Part shown: positions 11,154 to 21,705 of the stretch, piece after piece | How the letters are laid out: each line of letters begins with the position of its first letter | Position numbering within the stretch: the stretch's first letter is position 1 | Assembly (NCBI RefSeq): GCF_033958435.1 | Contig: NC_134138.1 | Coordinates: 27,806,598-27,870,597 of the forward strand | From: Carettochelys insculpta | Lineage: Eukaryota > Chordata > Testudines > Carettochelyidae | Length of the DNA stretch: 64,000 nucleotides | Direction of reading: 5' to 3' | Made by a program: the position numbers and the translations under genes | The notes under the pieces: model-generated | What the model saw: the letters and a program-made list of their open reading frames with translations, nothing else | What the model was told of the DNA's origin: nothing | Database searches by the model: none

Positions 11154-12716
11154 TATGGGGCTATGCACCCTGTCTCTTTAAGAAACAGGATATGCAGCAT
11201 TTGGCTGGATTCATTTAAAGACAAAAAACTGTAAACTGAACTCTTTGCCCAGTTCTCTTTTTGTGTGTGTGTGCAAGAGAGTATAAAGGACATTTGTAAT
11301 CTCTCGGCATGTTAAACTTTTCTAATTTGTAGCATGTCTTTTAACAGCAACCTCAGGATGTTGACAGATCAAGCGGTTTAGTATTTCAGAACCATTTGGC
11401 ATTCAGTAAAGGTAATAAATAGTTGAAGTGGCTTAGTTTGATCATGAGAACAGATGCTGTGTCTAAAGGAAAGTGGATGGAAAGTTAACGCCTACCAATG
11501 TCCTTGCTCTGATTTTTCCATTTCAGCAAAGAAGTGATTTAAAACTATTTCTTGTGACCCTATCACAGAAACCATAATTTTACTTTTTTTCCCCCTACAG
11601 TAAATGATAAGCATGCTTTATCTTCAGTGTTAGTTTTGATATCAGCACCTACAGCTAATTAAGGTCAGATTCTCCCCTCATTTGACATCTCTTCAGTAGC
11701 ACAGAATTAACTGAAGACTTTGACCTTTGGTCTGAGCATTGAAATCTGGGACAAACCCTACAGTCATTGATATTTATGCAGTCCTACTGTAAATGAGAGC
11801 AGAACTTGAACCTATGGTCCTGATCTTTCTCATAGTTACACCAGTGTCATTCTAAGGTAACACCACTGACGGTAACCTCAGATTATACCGGAGTTAAGAA
11901 CTGAAGCTATAAATTGGAGACGGTCCCGTGTGCATTACAAGGAAAAGTCTCATAGAAAAGTAACTAGTTGAGATATTTAATTCTGAATTGCTCTGAAACT
12001 GACTTGGTAAAACATACTGAGTCTGATGTATTTGAAATCATAGTATGCAACATTTCAGTAAAGTGAAGCCACATCTCTGTTGAATAATCAAAATTGCTCA
12101 GTTGATCTGGCTTTTTTGGAGCCTGGCCAGGCTGCCTTGGTTCTGCTTCTTCCCAAGTTTTTCTACAATGTCTCTTTGCCAGCATTTGTGTCACTCTGGG
12201 TAGTTAAAGCTGCCTTTAGTGACATTAGATGGCTGGTATCTCTTCTCCATTCTGATGCATTGACAACAAATTTGCATTCTCCTCTGTCCTTTTGTACTGA
12301 CAAGCTCTGTGGGAATCATTCATGTGGTTTTCTTACACTGGTTCTTTTCCATGGTTATTAGGCCATGCAGCATAGCTGCTTTGTTAAGATTGCATGATAT
12401 TTCCCTCCCTTCTATATTTGCCCTACTGCCTGTGTAAGACCTGTGTCATAGAGGGGAAAAGCCATTCCAGTGCAGAGGGCCCCAATAATTCTCTTCGCAC
12501 CACTTAATGCCAGAAGGCGGAATAGCAGCTTCATTGGATTTAGCCCTCAGGGGCTTCTGTAGTGTCAAGATTTGGCCCTGAATGCAAAGCTGAGGGGGAT
12601 CTTAAATGGTATGTGGGACTTTCACAGGCCCTGCGCTCAGAGCTGACTTTCATCCTGAAAGAAGATAAGTATGAAAAAAGTTTCCGTCTGCAAATAGGGT
12701 ACAGGGGAACTTTGAC
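11154..12716. other. Intron without recognised features
   Basis: Short old fragments are possible near 11660-11920 (words like ccctacagtcattgatattt and ccagtgtcattctaag), but none could be assigned. Confidence 0.4.
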
Positions 12717-12942
12717 TGTCTTCAATGAATACTGAGCAGTCCTGTGGCACCTTGGAGACTAACAAATTTATTAGGTCATGAGCTTTCAGGGGCAAAACCA
12801 ATTCCTTGGGTGAAAAAGTGGGTATTGCCCATGGAATCCCACGACCTAATAAATTTGTTAGTCTCCAAGGTGCCATAGGACTGCTTGGTCTTTGCAAAGC
12901 TACAGACTAACATGGCTACCCCTTTGAGATTGTCTTCATTGA
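12717..12942. mobile_element. Inverted PLE 3'-end pair with target-site duplication
   Basis: Element 12729-12930. The left arm starts with an inverted gcagtcctgtggcacc, and the right arm carries the complement followed by the full tail (acagactaacatggctaccc). Flanking TSDs are TGTCTTCAATGA (12717-12728) and TGTCTTCATTGA (12931-12942), 11 of 12 identical. Only the right arm has the last roughly 40 bases. Neither arm keeps an intact hammerhead core. No coding part remains. Confidence 0.75.
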
Positions 12943-15307
12943 GGTTTCTTGTTTGTCTGAATTTTTCCATTAGCATTCGCACGACTTTGAAAATAGTCTC
13001 TTAATTTGTTGGTTTTGTGTTAGCATCTAATGAAGTTGGCAGTTTCAAAGGATGTCCTTAAGAGAATGCATACAAATTTCATGCCCTCTTTCTTTCCCTG
13101 CAAGGTAAAATCTTGAGCGTCTCTCTTTGAGCAGCTAAGGGCACGCTGTTCCTTGCAGTTTCTTATTGTTAACCTCCACTTCCTGGCCATGCTTCCGTAG
13201 TAATGAAAGAGAATTACTGAAAGCTTTCTTTTGTTTGGTTCTTTTTTGTTTTTGTTTTTGGTTTTTTTTGTTTGTTTTTAAGCAAAACAATTTAAATGTG
13301 TCAGTGGGAGTTCCAGACTCTTTGGGATCATGCCTGATAGATGGCTTGACAAGTTTTACTTGTAGTAGTTTTCTCATGAGGTATGAGATGTTTACTTGTC
13401 ATCTGTGCACAGCTATGTTTACTTAATTGTGGGGAACTTAGCAGAATTGTGCATAAATGAAGTGGTTTTTCTTTTTCTTTTTTTGGAAGCTGCATTGCCT
13501 GGCTTCCAAATTACCAAAAAGGGTGTGGCGGGGGTGGAAGGGGAAGAAAAGTATTCCAACATGTCAGTGACCTAATTCATTTAACTGCCACTACCACCAT
13601 TTTTGGGAGAGGGGGTAGGGGGAGACGTGGAAGGAGAAGGGAAGGGTTGTTTCTGCAGATTGGAATTTGAATTGCTTGACCACAATTATTAATTTGCAGT
13701 GCAGCAAAAGGGCACGATTATTAATTAGTACTGACTACAAAGATTCTCTGGAGCTGGGTTGCAGCATCAACTGGATGAGTTTAGACAGCTTTAAACTGAA
13801 ATTACAATCTACCAATACAATAAGTTATAATTATGCAATGACTAGATTTTCAGTCCCTGCAGATTAAACCCTGTATTGAAAATATACACTCTAGTGTCTT
13901 CAAGAAAACAAAATAAAATAAATGAAGTTTTAATACTTCAGGAAAATAGTTCATCTTTTATGGCTTTTTCTATCCCTTTTTATTAGGTGCTTTTGGTTTG
14001 GTCCATTGTAGACCTTATTTTTGCCCTCCCATGACTGCCTTTGGTTAAAGAAAACCAACAAAAACAAAAATATCAAAAATCTGTTGCTGGTTCTTTCATT
14101 CACTATTAGAACTTGTCTGTCATTATATCTGAGAGAAAACAAGCTCTGGAATTTTCTGATCCTAACAGAATTTATCAGCACTCATTACCTTCCTTTTCTC
14201 ATTAATATTCAGTGTTTTTATCCTATTGTGAAGTTTTTGATTATTAGGGGCCTAACTTCCTGAAGTGAATGGTAAAATGCCCATTGAAGTCCATGGGTTT
14301 AAGGCTCTTTTGATACCATAGTATGGGCTAGAAGTGACCAGGCCTCTGTCTGTTACCATAATTCTAGTCTTAGTTATGTCCATGGAATCCCCTTGATTCA
14401 GTGGACATATTGACTAGTAACAGAATATGAGCAGGGTGACCATGGTTGCCTATATTGAATATGGGTACCAGGTAAAATTACTGGTATTTAGCTGAGTTCA
14501 GTGACAATCAGAACGATGCAGTACAGATGTTCAAATTAACCTTAAGTTGACTGAGCCACCATTAGAAAGAAATACTAAGTAGCTGTATTCTTTATATTTA
14601 CATTCATATATTTAAGACTTTAGTGTGTGTACATGCACACTCTCTCTCTTTCCTTGTCAGTGCTCTGCCCTCCATGCCTGGCTGGGCTCCTCAGGCTGAT
14701 TCATCTCTCCTGCTACCTGGAGCCACATCTTCCAGGGACAACATATGGCTCAGTTGCCTCCCACCCAGTTTTCTCCCATAGTTCACACCTGAATGTGGCT
14801 AGCAGCAGCCTTTAGCACTGTGCTAGAGGGAAGGGATGGGAACCACTTCCATTTTGGGGGGTGGGGAAAGGGAAAGTGCAGGGCGAGGTGACCTGTCTAA
14901 CGTCTTTTCCAAGCTCATCTTTCCTCTCATTTCTCCCTCCTTCCTCTCCCCCCACGCAGTGTGGCTGGAAGCAGCTTGTCCCTGCCTGCCTGCACAGTGT
15001 CAAACGGCAGCAAACACCTCCTGACTGCTGCTGGCCACTGATATAACCCCATTACCTCCCGTTCCCTGGCTATAGTGCAGCAGGAGGGGATTAAGCCCTT
15101 GTGTACCAAGGCCAAGGGAACTAGATTGCAGGGACTTCAGCCAACCCTGCCAGAGAAGTGACTTAGCAGGGAAGGGTGCCTCAGAGACAGGGCAGCCTTG
15201 TGCTCCCTGGAGGCATAACCCAGGGCTGGAAATTGGGGAGGAGGGGTGAAGAGGGTGTTAAAGCCCCCATCTGGGGGCTGCTGTGGAACCTGCAAGTAGA
15301 GGTACCA
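12943..15307. other. Intron, unassigned, with T-rich and purine-rich tracts
   Basis: Includes a T/G-rich stretch at 13226-13280 and a G-rich one at 13521-13650. No gene was seen. Confidence 0.4.
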
Positions 15308-15500
15308 AGTGGGTGAGGTAATATCTTTTATTGGCCCAACTTCTGATGGGGAGAGATGCATGGTTTTGAGCTACACAGAGCGCTTCTTCCAGTCTCAAAA
15401 GCTTGAAAGCTTGTGTTTCTCACCAGCAGAAGCTGGTCTGATAGATATTACCTCACCCATCTTCTCTCTCTAATATCCCGGGACCAACACAGCTACAACA
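15308..15500. mobile_element. Inverted PLE 3'-end pair, second family
   Basis: The left arm begins tgggtgaggtaatatctttt and the right arm carries the inverted copy (gatattacctcaccca), followed by the tail ctctctaatatcccgggacc and acacagctacaaca. The middle keeps worn parts of a hammerhead-like core (cagagcgcttcttccag on the inverse strand). This is a different PLE family from that at 18-1734. No clear TSD was found. Confidence 0.6.
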
Positions 15501-15504
15501 ATAC

Positions 15505-15714
15505 ATCATTTTTATAGTATCAGAGGGGTAGCCGTGTTAGTCTGGATCTGTAGCAGCAACGAAGGGTCCTGTGGCACCTTATAGACTAACAGAAAAGTTT
15601 AGAGCATGAGCTTTTGTGAAGAAGTGAGTTAACTCACGAAAGCTCATGCTCTAAACTTTTCTGTTAGTCTGTAAGGTGCCACAGGACCCTTCATTGCTGC
15701 TATCATTTTTATAG
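15505..15714. mobile_element. Inverted PLE 3'-end pair with target-site duplication
   Basis: Element 15518-15701, with exact 13-bp TSDs ATCATTTTTATAG at 15505-15517 and 15702-15714. The left arm has the full tail (tatcagaggggtagccgtg...), while the right arm stops at ...cattgctgct, about 34 bases short. The arms meet near 15627 inside the ribozyme region, so only the GAAAGCTCATGCT half of the motif remains in each. Same family as 18-1734. Confidence 0.85.
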
Positions 15715-16539
15715 GTATTCATGGTCTCTCTGTCTCCTTCTCTCAAAATATTTGAACACACAAGCACTTGAAATCCCTTCTGGAAGACTCTGTAGAACAG
15801 AATAGGGACAGAACCAAGAGAGTTCTGTAGAAAGAGGATTCAGTAGAATTTGCTTTGTAGACTAAGTTCTTTTTACAGTTTTGTTTTTTTCTTTTTCTTT
15901 CTTTTAAACCATTCTGTGGAATTCTATGGCAGGGATGTAAGTGTCTATCAAATTGTCAGTGGATTTTTTTTTTAAAGTCTGGGATTTTCAAAATTTCCTG
16001 TGGAAATAGATTATCAACCTCCCTCTGAAATTCAAGGGAGCTGCATGTCTAAGGGAGTTTGAAAATCTGAGAGAGACATTACAGGATTTTTTCTCTCTTG
16101 GGAATTTTCTTAAAATGCACTGCATTTGGTAATCAGATCCCTGAAATGCGTCCTGTTTTTCTATCCTGTTCTCTTGATAGTATATTTCCCCTCTGTCTTT
16201 TCACAGAGGCTTCTGAAGTAGCACAGCAGCTTGTCATGATGTCACCGTTACATTACATGGAAACTCATTTGGCATGGCGAAGGGAAGTCTTTGCTTTAGT
16301 TCTCAGTATTTTGGGAATTAAATTCACGTTTCCCTGTCCCTGCTTAGTGTTTAAATTTTGATCCAAATGTCTGATTCCAACTTCTGGTTTTTTTTTTCTC
16401 CCTCTCATATTTTCTTAATTTGAGTGGACCTGTCCTATTGCTTATCTGTGCCCATAGCTCCTATTGAAGGGCATGGGCATTGCACTATTTAGTAACCTGT
16501 TGGAACTAATTTTCAACCGGTAGTTTGAAAATAATTTTC
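15715..16539. other. Intron without recognised features
   Basis: T-rich runs at 15884-15905, 15966-15975 and 16388-16398. No gene was seen. Confidence 0.4.
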
Positions 16540-16913
16540 GGTCACATCGACACTTAAAAAAAAAAAATTTCAACACACCTATATCTACACTACCGTGAGT
16601 CAGCTGAACAGATGCAGCGGTGCTGCTATATCACTTCTGGTGACGATACTTAAAGCTTAATAATTCCAGTAGCTGTGTCAGCAGGAGAAAGCGCTGTCCA
16701 CACTGGTGCTTAGCTAGCTATAACTTATGTTATTGCAGAGTGTAGTGTTAACTATGACTTTGGCTACACTGGAGAGCTTACAGCAGACCAACTGTATTGT
16801 TCTCCTGCCAGCCGGTGCTTCAGTCAGTGTAATTTACGTCACATGGGAGTGGTTTATTCAAGTTGCTGAACAACCTAAGTTCTATTGATGTGAGTGGTAG
16901 TATAGACATAACC
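16540..16913. mobile_element. Degraded MITE-like element sharing the GTCTACAC terminal core
   Basis: The left end GGTCACATCGACACTT and the inverse of the right end (GGTTATGTCTATACTACC) are diverged terminal repeats with the core seen in the elements at 36926, 45868 and 53566. It is non-coding. Confidence 0.45.
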
Positions 16914-17188
16914 ATAGTCTGATTTTCCTAGGCTCAAGTTCATCCATTGTTTCAAGGTGTTCACAAATGATTAAAATGATTGATTTCTAAGTGCCAAACC
17001 ATTGTGGCTGTTCTAAGAGGACATGATACAGTGTATGCCAACCATGGTAGAATTTCACATTCAAAATGATAGAAATAATGATGCTCTTTCATGGTGTCAC
17101 CCAGAATTCAAAAGTTAGAGAGAGACATCCCCATATCACCACACAGGTGGAAAGCTGACTTGATCTTAATCTATAGCAGGAGTGAGTA

Positions 17189-17450
17189 ATAAAAAGGCAG
17201 TGACCCTCCAGGGTTAGTCCATGGCAGGCTGCCATTGCTATATTTACCTGCTCCTCTGCATATGTTGGGCGATCACAGCTCTTGTTGGCTGCCGATTGCC
17301 GTTCACGGCCAGTTGGAGCAGCAGGAAGTTGTGTTCCAGTCGATGCTGCTTCCTGTCGCTCCTATTGTCTGGCTGCAATTGCCAGATACTTGTGGTGGTG
17401 GTGTTGCAAGTAAATATAGAGTGAGGGACTAACCCTGGCAGAGTGGATCC
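17189..17450. repeat. Short inverted-repeat element, hAT-like
   Basis: ccagggttagtccatgg with tatatttacctgc on the left returns inverted on the right (gcaagtaaatatagag and ggactaaccctggcag). It resembles a GC-rich reptile hAT family but is poorly preserved. Confidence 0.4.
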
Positions 17451-17548
17451 AGCCCATGTGCCAGATAGTAAGCAATTGTTTTATCTAGCATGAAAAAGGT
17501 GTGACAAAATTCAGTGGTTGGAAACCTGAACTAGACAAATTCAGACTA

Positions 17549-19275
17549 GGGCTGTGTCTACACTATGAGATAAATTCGAAGTTAAGATGGTTAGCTTGAT
17601 ATTACTGAATGACTGTCTTCACTTTAAATACCATTAGCTCAATTTTGGGAGCACTGATATTGAGATTAAAGTATCACCATTACCCGTTGGGTATAGCGTC
17701 AAGCTCAAATTCAGAAGTTCAATTAAAGGCCTGTGTGGAAACGCTACATCTTAAAATTGAATTTATTAGCCTCCAGAGGTGTCCCATATGTAACCTGCAA
17801 TGCCCCTTAGTGCTCTGCTCTGGCCACCGCTCTCCAGGTGTGCCAGAATTAGGTAACAGGAAGACTGAATTTCAAAGCGAGAGCAGCAAGCCTGTGACTG
17901 TGAGCTCATGTTTGTATGAGAGCCTGAGAAAGGTCTGTCTTTCTTTCTTTGGAATTAGCACTGTGAGTGCATCTACCCATTACAGATATCCCTTGCAGGG
18001 AGTTTGTGGTTCTGTCTCTACACTTGTTTTTCTTCTGCACTGCCTAGCACCAGCTGCTGCCTCCCCATACCATGTGTCATGCTTGCAAAAGATGCCAAGA
18101 AACTTCTTCTCAGCAGTTTACATTTGTGCATGAACCCTCTCCCTCTCCCATAGGTGCCATGCAGTCAGGGTTTTTCCCCGCAGTCAGCCACATCACAGGG
18201 TAGCCCTCAACCCAATAAAAGAACGTGCCTACTGTTCGGTGCTGATCATGCTGCCAGGCAGCACCATGTCCTAGCTTGCACACGTTTAGGGCTCCAAGGG
18301 CAGGAAAGAATTCTGGGGGCTTGCAGCCGCCAGGGAGAAGTCTCCTGCGGTGGCTGAAATACTCTGGGGGACTACTTCAGCTACTTCAACATTCCAAACA
18401 GCTATGCAGTCACAGACCACAGAACCCCCACCCCCCACCAAACCTCACCAAAAGTATTATCAGGAGCTTGCTGTCCATTGCAGACACCTGCTGGTTTGAT
18501 ATTTCTGTTATAAAATCTTTTTGCTAACATCGCCTATCTGTCTTCATGCTTTGACCCCCTCAGAAACATGGGCGGGATCTAGTTGAGATTTCCATTTCCG
18601 TTATAAGTTCAGGGTGGAATATTTCACTGCCATCACCCGTGTTGGCAATGTCTGTATAGTGAAGAGGAAAGTCAAAAATCTTTTTTTCCTAGACTTTTCT
18701 ATCCTCTTTCTTCTAACATGGAGAGTACAGTTTAAGTCCCAATGATAGGGAGGATACTCATTGGATGGCCAGTTGAGAACACAGCCGTTGCACAGAAGCC
18801 TTATAGTGCACCGGAAAGCCAAAGACTCTCCCTTCAGCAACTCTTTCAAAAACTTTCCTATCTTCTCTTCCTTCAAGTTTTTCAGGGTTCCTGTGTGGTT
18901 TTCAGGTATCAGATGCAATCACAGAAGCGGGGGACACTCAGTGGATGGCCAGTTGAGAATTCGGCTACAGAAGAAAGACATTTCTTTAAACTTTTTTGCT
19001 ATCTCTGTGGATGCCCTAATTTTCCTTGCTTACCGCGGGAGGGGAATGAGGAAAATGCAATGTAGGAAAATGATGTCAAAGACCAGCGAGCACATCTAGA
19101 ATGCTACGGGGTTGAGGGAACTGTGGGATAGGTTCCTACAATGCACTGCTGCAACAATCGATGTTTGCCAATTGAGTGTGGCAGCAATAAGTTGACTTTT
19201 TGAAGAGCACATGGGGAGGTGAGGATAGTGAAATTTGAATTTATAAATTGCAGAATTAGAAAATCGATATTAACT
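17549..19275. mobile_element. Long degenerate non-autonomous DNA element
   Basis: The left end GGGCTGTGTCTACACTATGA has the terminal core of the MITEs in this window and is followed by a TTCGAAGTTAA-type subterminal. Words near 19230-19275 (ttgaatttataaattgcag, aatcgatattaactg) look like the opposite subterminal. No right terminal repeat was found; a PLE piece lies at that edge. Open frames inside, including one of 174 codons at 17609-18133, match no transposase I know. The interior origin is uncertain. Confidence 0.4.
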
Positions 19276-19390
19276 GACCGCTGTTGGTGAGCAAGACAAG
19301 CTTTTGAACTTATGCTGAACTTACTCCTTTTCAGGGCTATCTTACCCATCTTGTCTTTCTAATGGTCAAGAATTGAGATGGCTACAACCA
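19276..19390. mobile_element. Short inverted PLE piece, second family
   Basis: ctgttggtgagcaagacaag with cttttgaacttatgctgaac is the inverse arm. cttacccatcttgtctttct, then gagatggctacaac, is the forward tail, as at 15308-15500. It is truncated. Confidence 0.45.
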
Positions 19391-19404
19391 CACTACAGAT
19401 TCAA

Positions 19405-19655
19405 ATCAGTGAGGGTAGTTAACCATTACAACAATTGACCTAGGGATGTGGTGGATCGAAGCCTTTCTGTCAAGATGGACTGGATGCCATTAAATCAAAG
19501 ATGGATTTTTTTTTAAACAAAGAAGATATGGTGTAGTGCAAAAAGAAGTTAAGGTGTTGTTATAGAAATTATTGGGTGAGGTTGTATGATTGGTGTGCTG
19601 TGGGGCTGACTGTATGATCACAATGGTCACTTCTATGAATCTAACTAATCTTATT
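19405..19655 (+). mobile_element. CR1 LINE 3' end
   Basis: The order of words (gacctagggatgtggtggat, then aagatggactggatgcc, then tgatcacaatggtcacttct and atgaatct) follows the 3' end of reptile CR1 elements. It is 5'-truncated and non-coding. Confidence 0.6.
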
Positions 19656-19721
19656 GCTGTTACCCCAGTTCTATCCTCAGATCCTCTCTTGTGCACACCA
19701 ACTTATAGTGTCATTTTGTAG

Positions 19722-19820
19722 ACTACAAGTTCTTCAGGGTGGGGTCCATATCTTCCTATGGGGTTGTACCGCATATACCACAATCATGTTCACCCAATAG
19801 AAAAAATAAATAATAATAAT
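19722..19820 (+). repeat. L2-like LINE 3' tail fragment
   Basis: gactacaagttcttcagggt, gggtccatatctt and a terminal aataaataataataat fit an L2-like tail. It lies about 60 bp before the exon acceptor. Confidence 0.4.
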
Positions 19821-19883
19821 TGTTAGAATTCACGTTGGATCTAAGCATCTTTTGAGAGTTTATTTGCTTTTTTATTTTAATAG

Positions 19884-20100
19884 TGAAGTACATGCGAGAA
19901 GCAACTCCGTATGTGAAGAAAGGTTCTCCGGTTTCGGAAATTGGGTGGGAAACGCCACCCCCGGAATCTCCTCGGTTGGGAGGTGTAGCCTCTGACCCGC
20001 TGTCGCAGCTTTCTCTCTCCATCAACAGAGACAGAAAAACAATTCCACTTAAAATGTGCTATGTGACACGCAACATGACTGTGTCAGATCCAGAAAACAG
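19884..20100 (+). CDS. SNTB1: Beta-1 syntrophin exon (end of PDZ, linker, start of PH1 second half)
   Basis: Syntrophins are membrane-cytoskeleton adaptors that bind dystrophin and its relatives and carry signalling proteins and channels on their PDZ domain. The exon is 217 bp, with a U-rich tract and TAG before it and GTAAGT after it. Its first two bases finish a Val codon and its last two (AG) open an Arg codon. It encodes about 72 residues: the final PDZ strand (VKYMREATPYVKKG), a Pro/Ser linker (SEIGWETPPPESPRLGG) and the start of the second half of the split PH1 domain (DRKTIPLKMCYVTRNM). The linker fits SNTB1 far better than the SNTB2 or SNTA1 sequences I remember. No stop or frameshift. 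It is probably exon 2, judging from remembered human structure. Confidence 0.95.
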
Positions 20101-20143
20101 GTAAGTGGTGATTTTTGTCTGGCCCTAATTTTGTGCATTCGGA

Positions 20144-20669
20144 CAATGTTCCTTAAACTTTTTAAGACCACAGAACAAGAAACAACAATATTTTTATGCA
20201 GAACACCTATGAAAATTTACTTTACTCAATGGTACTGGTTCTTCAGCAGTAGTATTTTCATTCACTTCTGGCCTTTTAAAAAAGAAATGTAACTTCTTCT
20301 TCTGTTTACTCATAATGGTTGAAATAATAAATTCAGTAATCATCACAGGCCACACACTGTCCTTAAGCAGCTGACTGATAGCATAGCAGCCATACTGGTG
20401 TAGCACGTGCACCGCTCATTGTTGCTAGTTGCTACACTATATATAGCTAGGAGAAGATTATTAGAGGAGGGGGAAGGCTAGCACAATGTTGGTAAACCTT
20501 GCTGTGTTGCCAGACCACTACTGTTCTTGCGAGGTGTAGAATCAAAATTATGGTTCAGTATTTTCCATTACTGTTATTGTAAAATGGTTATTATTTTTCC
20601 AAAGACAGCACACCCACAAGGTGTGTGTGGAACACGGGTGTTCCGTTGAACATAGTTTAAGAAACACTG
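20144..20669. mobile_element. hAT-like element just after the splice donor
   Basis: Terminal inverted repeats: CAATGTTCCTTAAACT on the left, and CAGTGTTTCTTAAACT as the inverse of the right end. Flanking 8-bp repeats CATTCGGA (20136-20143) and CATTAGAA (20670-20677) match at 6 of 8 bases. It is 526 bp and non-coding. The copy at 28199-28508 is related (same ends and the word aacaccagtgttcc / gaacacgggtgttcc). Confidence 0.65.
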
Positions 20670-20677
20670 CATTAGAA

Positions 20678-21263
20678 CATATGGCTCTATTATGCGTCTG
20701 AGAGCTATTAACTGTAAAGCTTGAGCATTGTAAATGGTAACACTGAGGATCAAATTCTTTGTGCACTTCTGGATCATAATGCCATTGAACTGAAATAATA
20801 AACTGGCCCAATGAGGGGCAGCCTAGGCTAGTGAGTGGACCACGTGAATGGGCCTCCTTCATCATAGTGGCCTGCAAGATTGTCGTAACCAAGACAGTCT
20901 CCTGCTATAGGGTACTTTGGCTAACTCCGTTTGCATACCTAGAGTTTGTGGGGTGTGCCAGCTGAATCACAGCAGCACTGTGACTGGATGCAGAGGGAGC
21001 GTTTGGATCTTACAGTCAATGTTTTGTGTAATCAGCATGAACCTCGTTTCATGTACCCTTGCTTTACATGTGTGTCACTTTATTAATGCTAGTAGGAAAA
21101 AATCTTTGTGGGTGGAAACAAGCAGAATTTGGCAACCAAGTGCATGGGCAATGGGAAGCAAAATGTTCATGGGCTACACATAGAATCCCAATGGGCTGCA
21201 GGTTGCACATCATTGATCTGGCATTTGGCTTTTACAAAGCTTCTTCCATGTGAGGATCTCCAA
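20678..21263. other. Intron without recognised features
   Basis: Overlapping short frames only. Nothing was assigned. Confidence 0.4.
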
Positions 21264-21705
21264 GGCTACAGTTACACTACAGCTATCTCTTGACAGAAGT
21301 CCCTATTGGAAGAGATTTATCGACAAAACTTCTGTTGACAGAGTGTGGCCACACACAAAAGCCAGTTGGAAGAATGCTTCACTCTGTCAACAGAGCAGCC
21401 AGACTGCCTGGCTGCTCTCTCGACGAAACAGGCACCCGGAAACACATCAGACAGGGTTGCCTGTTGTTCTAGATGCCCTGTCTGTCGAGAGAAGGTCCCC
21501 CAGAGTGTCCGTGGAGCTTTTTTGTCAACAGAATCTGTCAGCAGCAGTGTTACGTCTCATGGCTGAGAGGCAGAACGCTGCCAGTGAAAGTTCTGAGTTT
21601 TGCTGACAAACTGTCGACAAAACACATTTTGTGTGTGGACATTCCACCAATTTTGTTGGCAAAATCTGAGTTTTGTCAGCAACACTCTCTAGTGTAACTG
21701 TAGCC
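21264..21705. mobile_element. MITE-like element with a 16-bp perfect terminal repeat
   Basis: The ends GGCTACAGTTACACTA are perfect inverted repeats. The interior has many TTGTCGACAAA / CTGTTGACAG palindromes, as at 2235 and 36926. 442 bp, no transposase, no clear TSD. Confidence 0.75.

Larger units (their letters stand above)
1..19883 (+). other. SNTB1: SNTB1 intron (part), upstream of the first visible exon
   Basis: No coding exon was recognised here. The segment ends in a pyrimidine-rich tract and an AG acceptor at 19882-19883. The split Val codon at the junction means the upstream exon must supply its first base, so this is intron and not a 5' flank. The upstream exon, which should carry most of the PDZ domain and is GC-rich in other vertebrates, is not in the window. 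The content is mostly interspersed repeats, listed separately. Confidence 0.8.

Noticed and set aside
17609..18133. Open frame of 174 codons on the + strand
   Set aside because: It lies inside a degenerate DNA element, has no exon signals, and its product matches no family I know. Length alone is not enough in this window.
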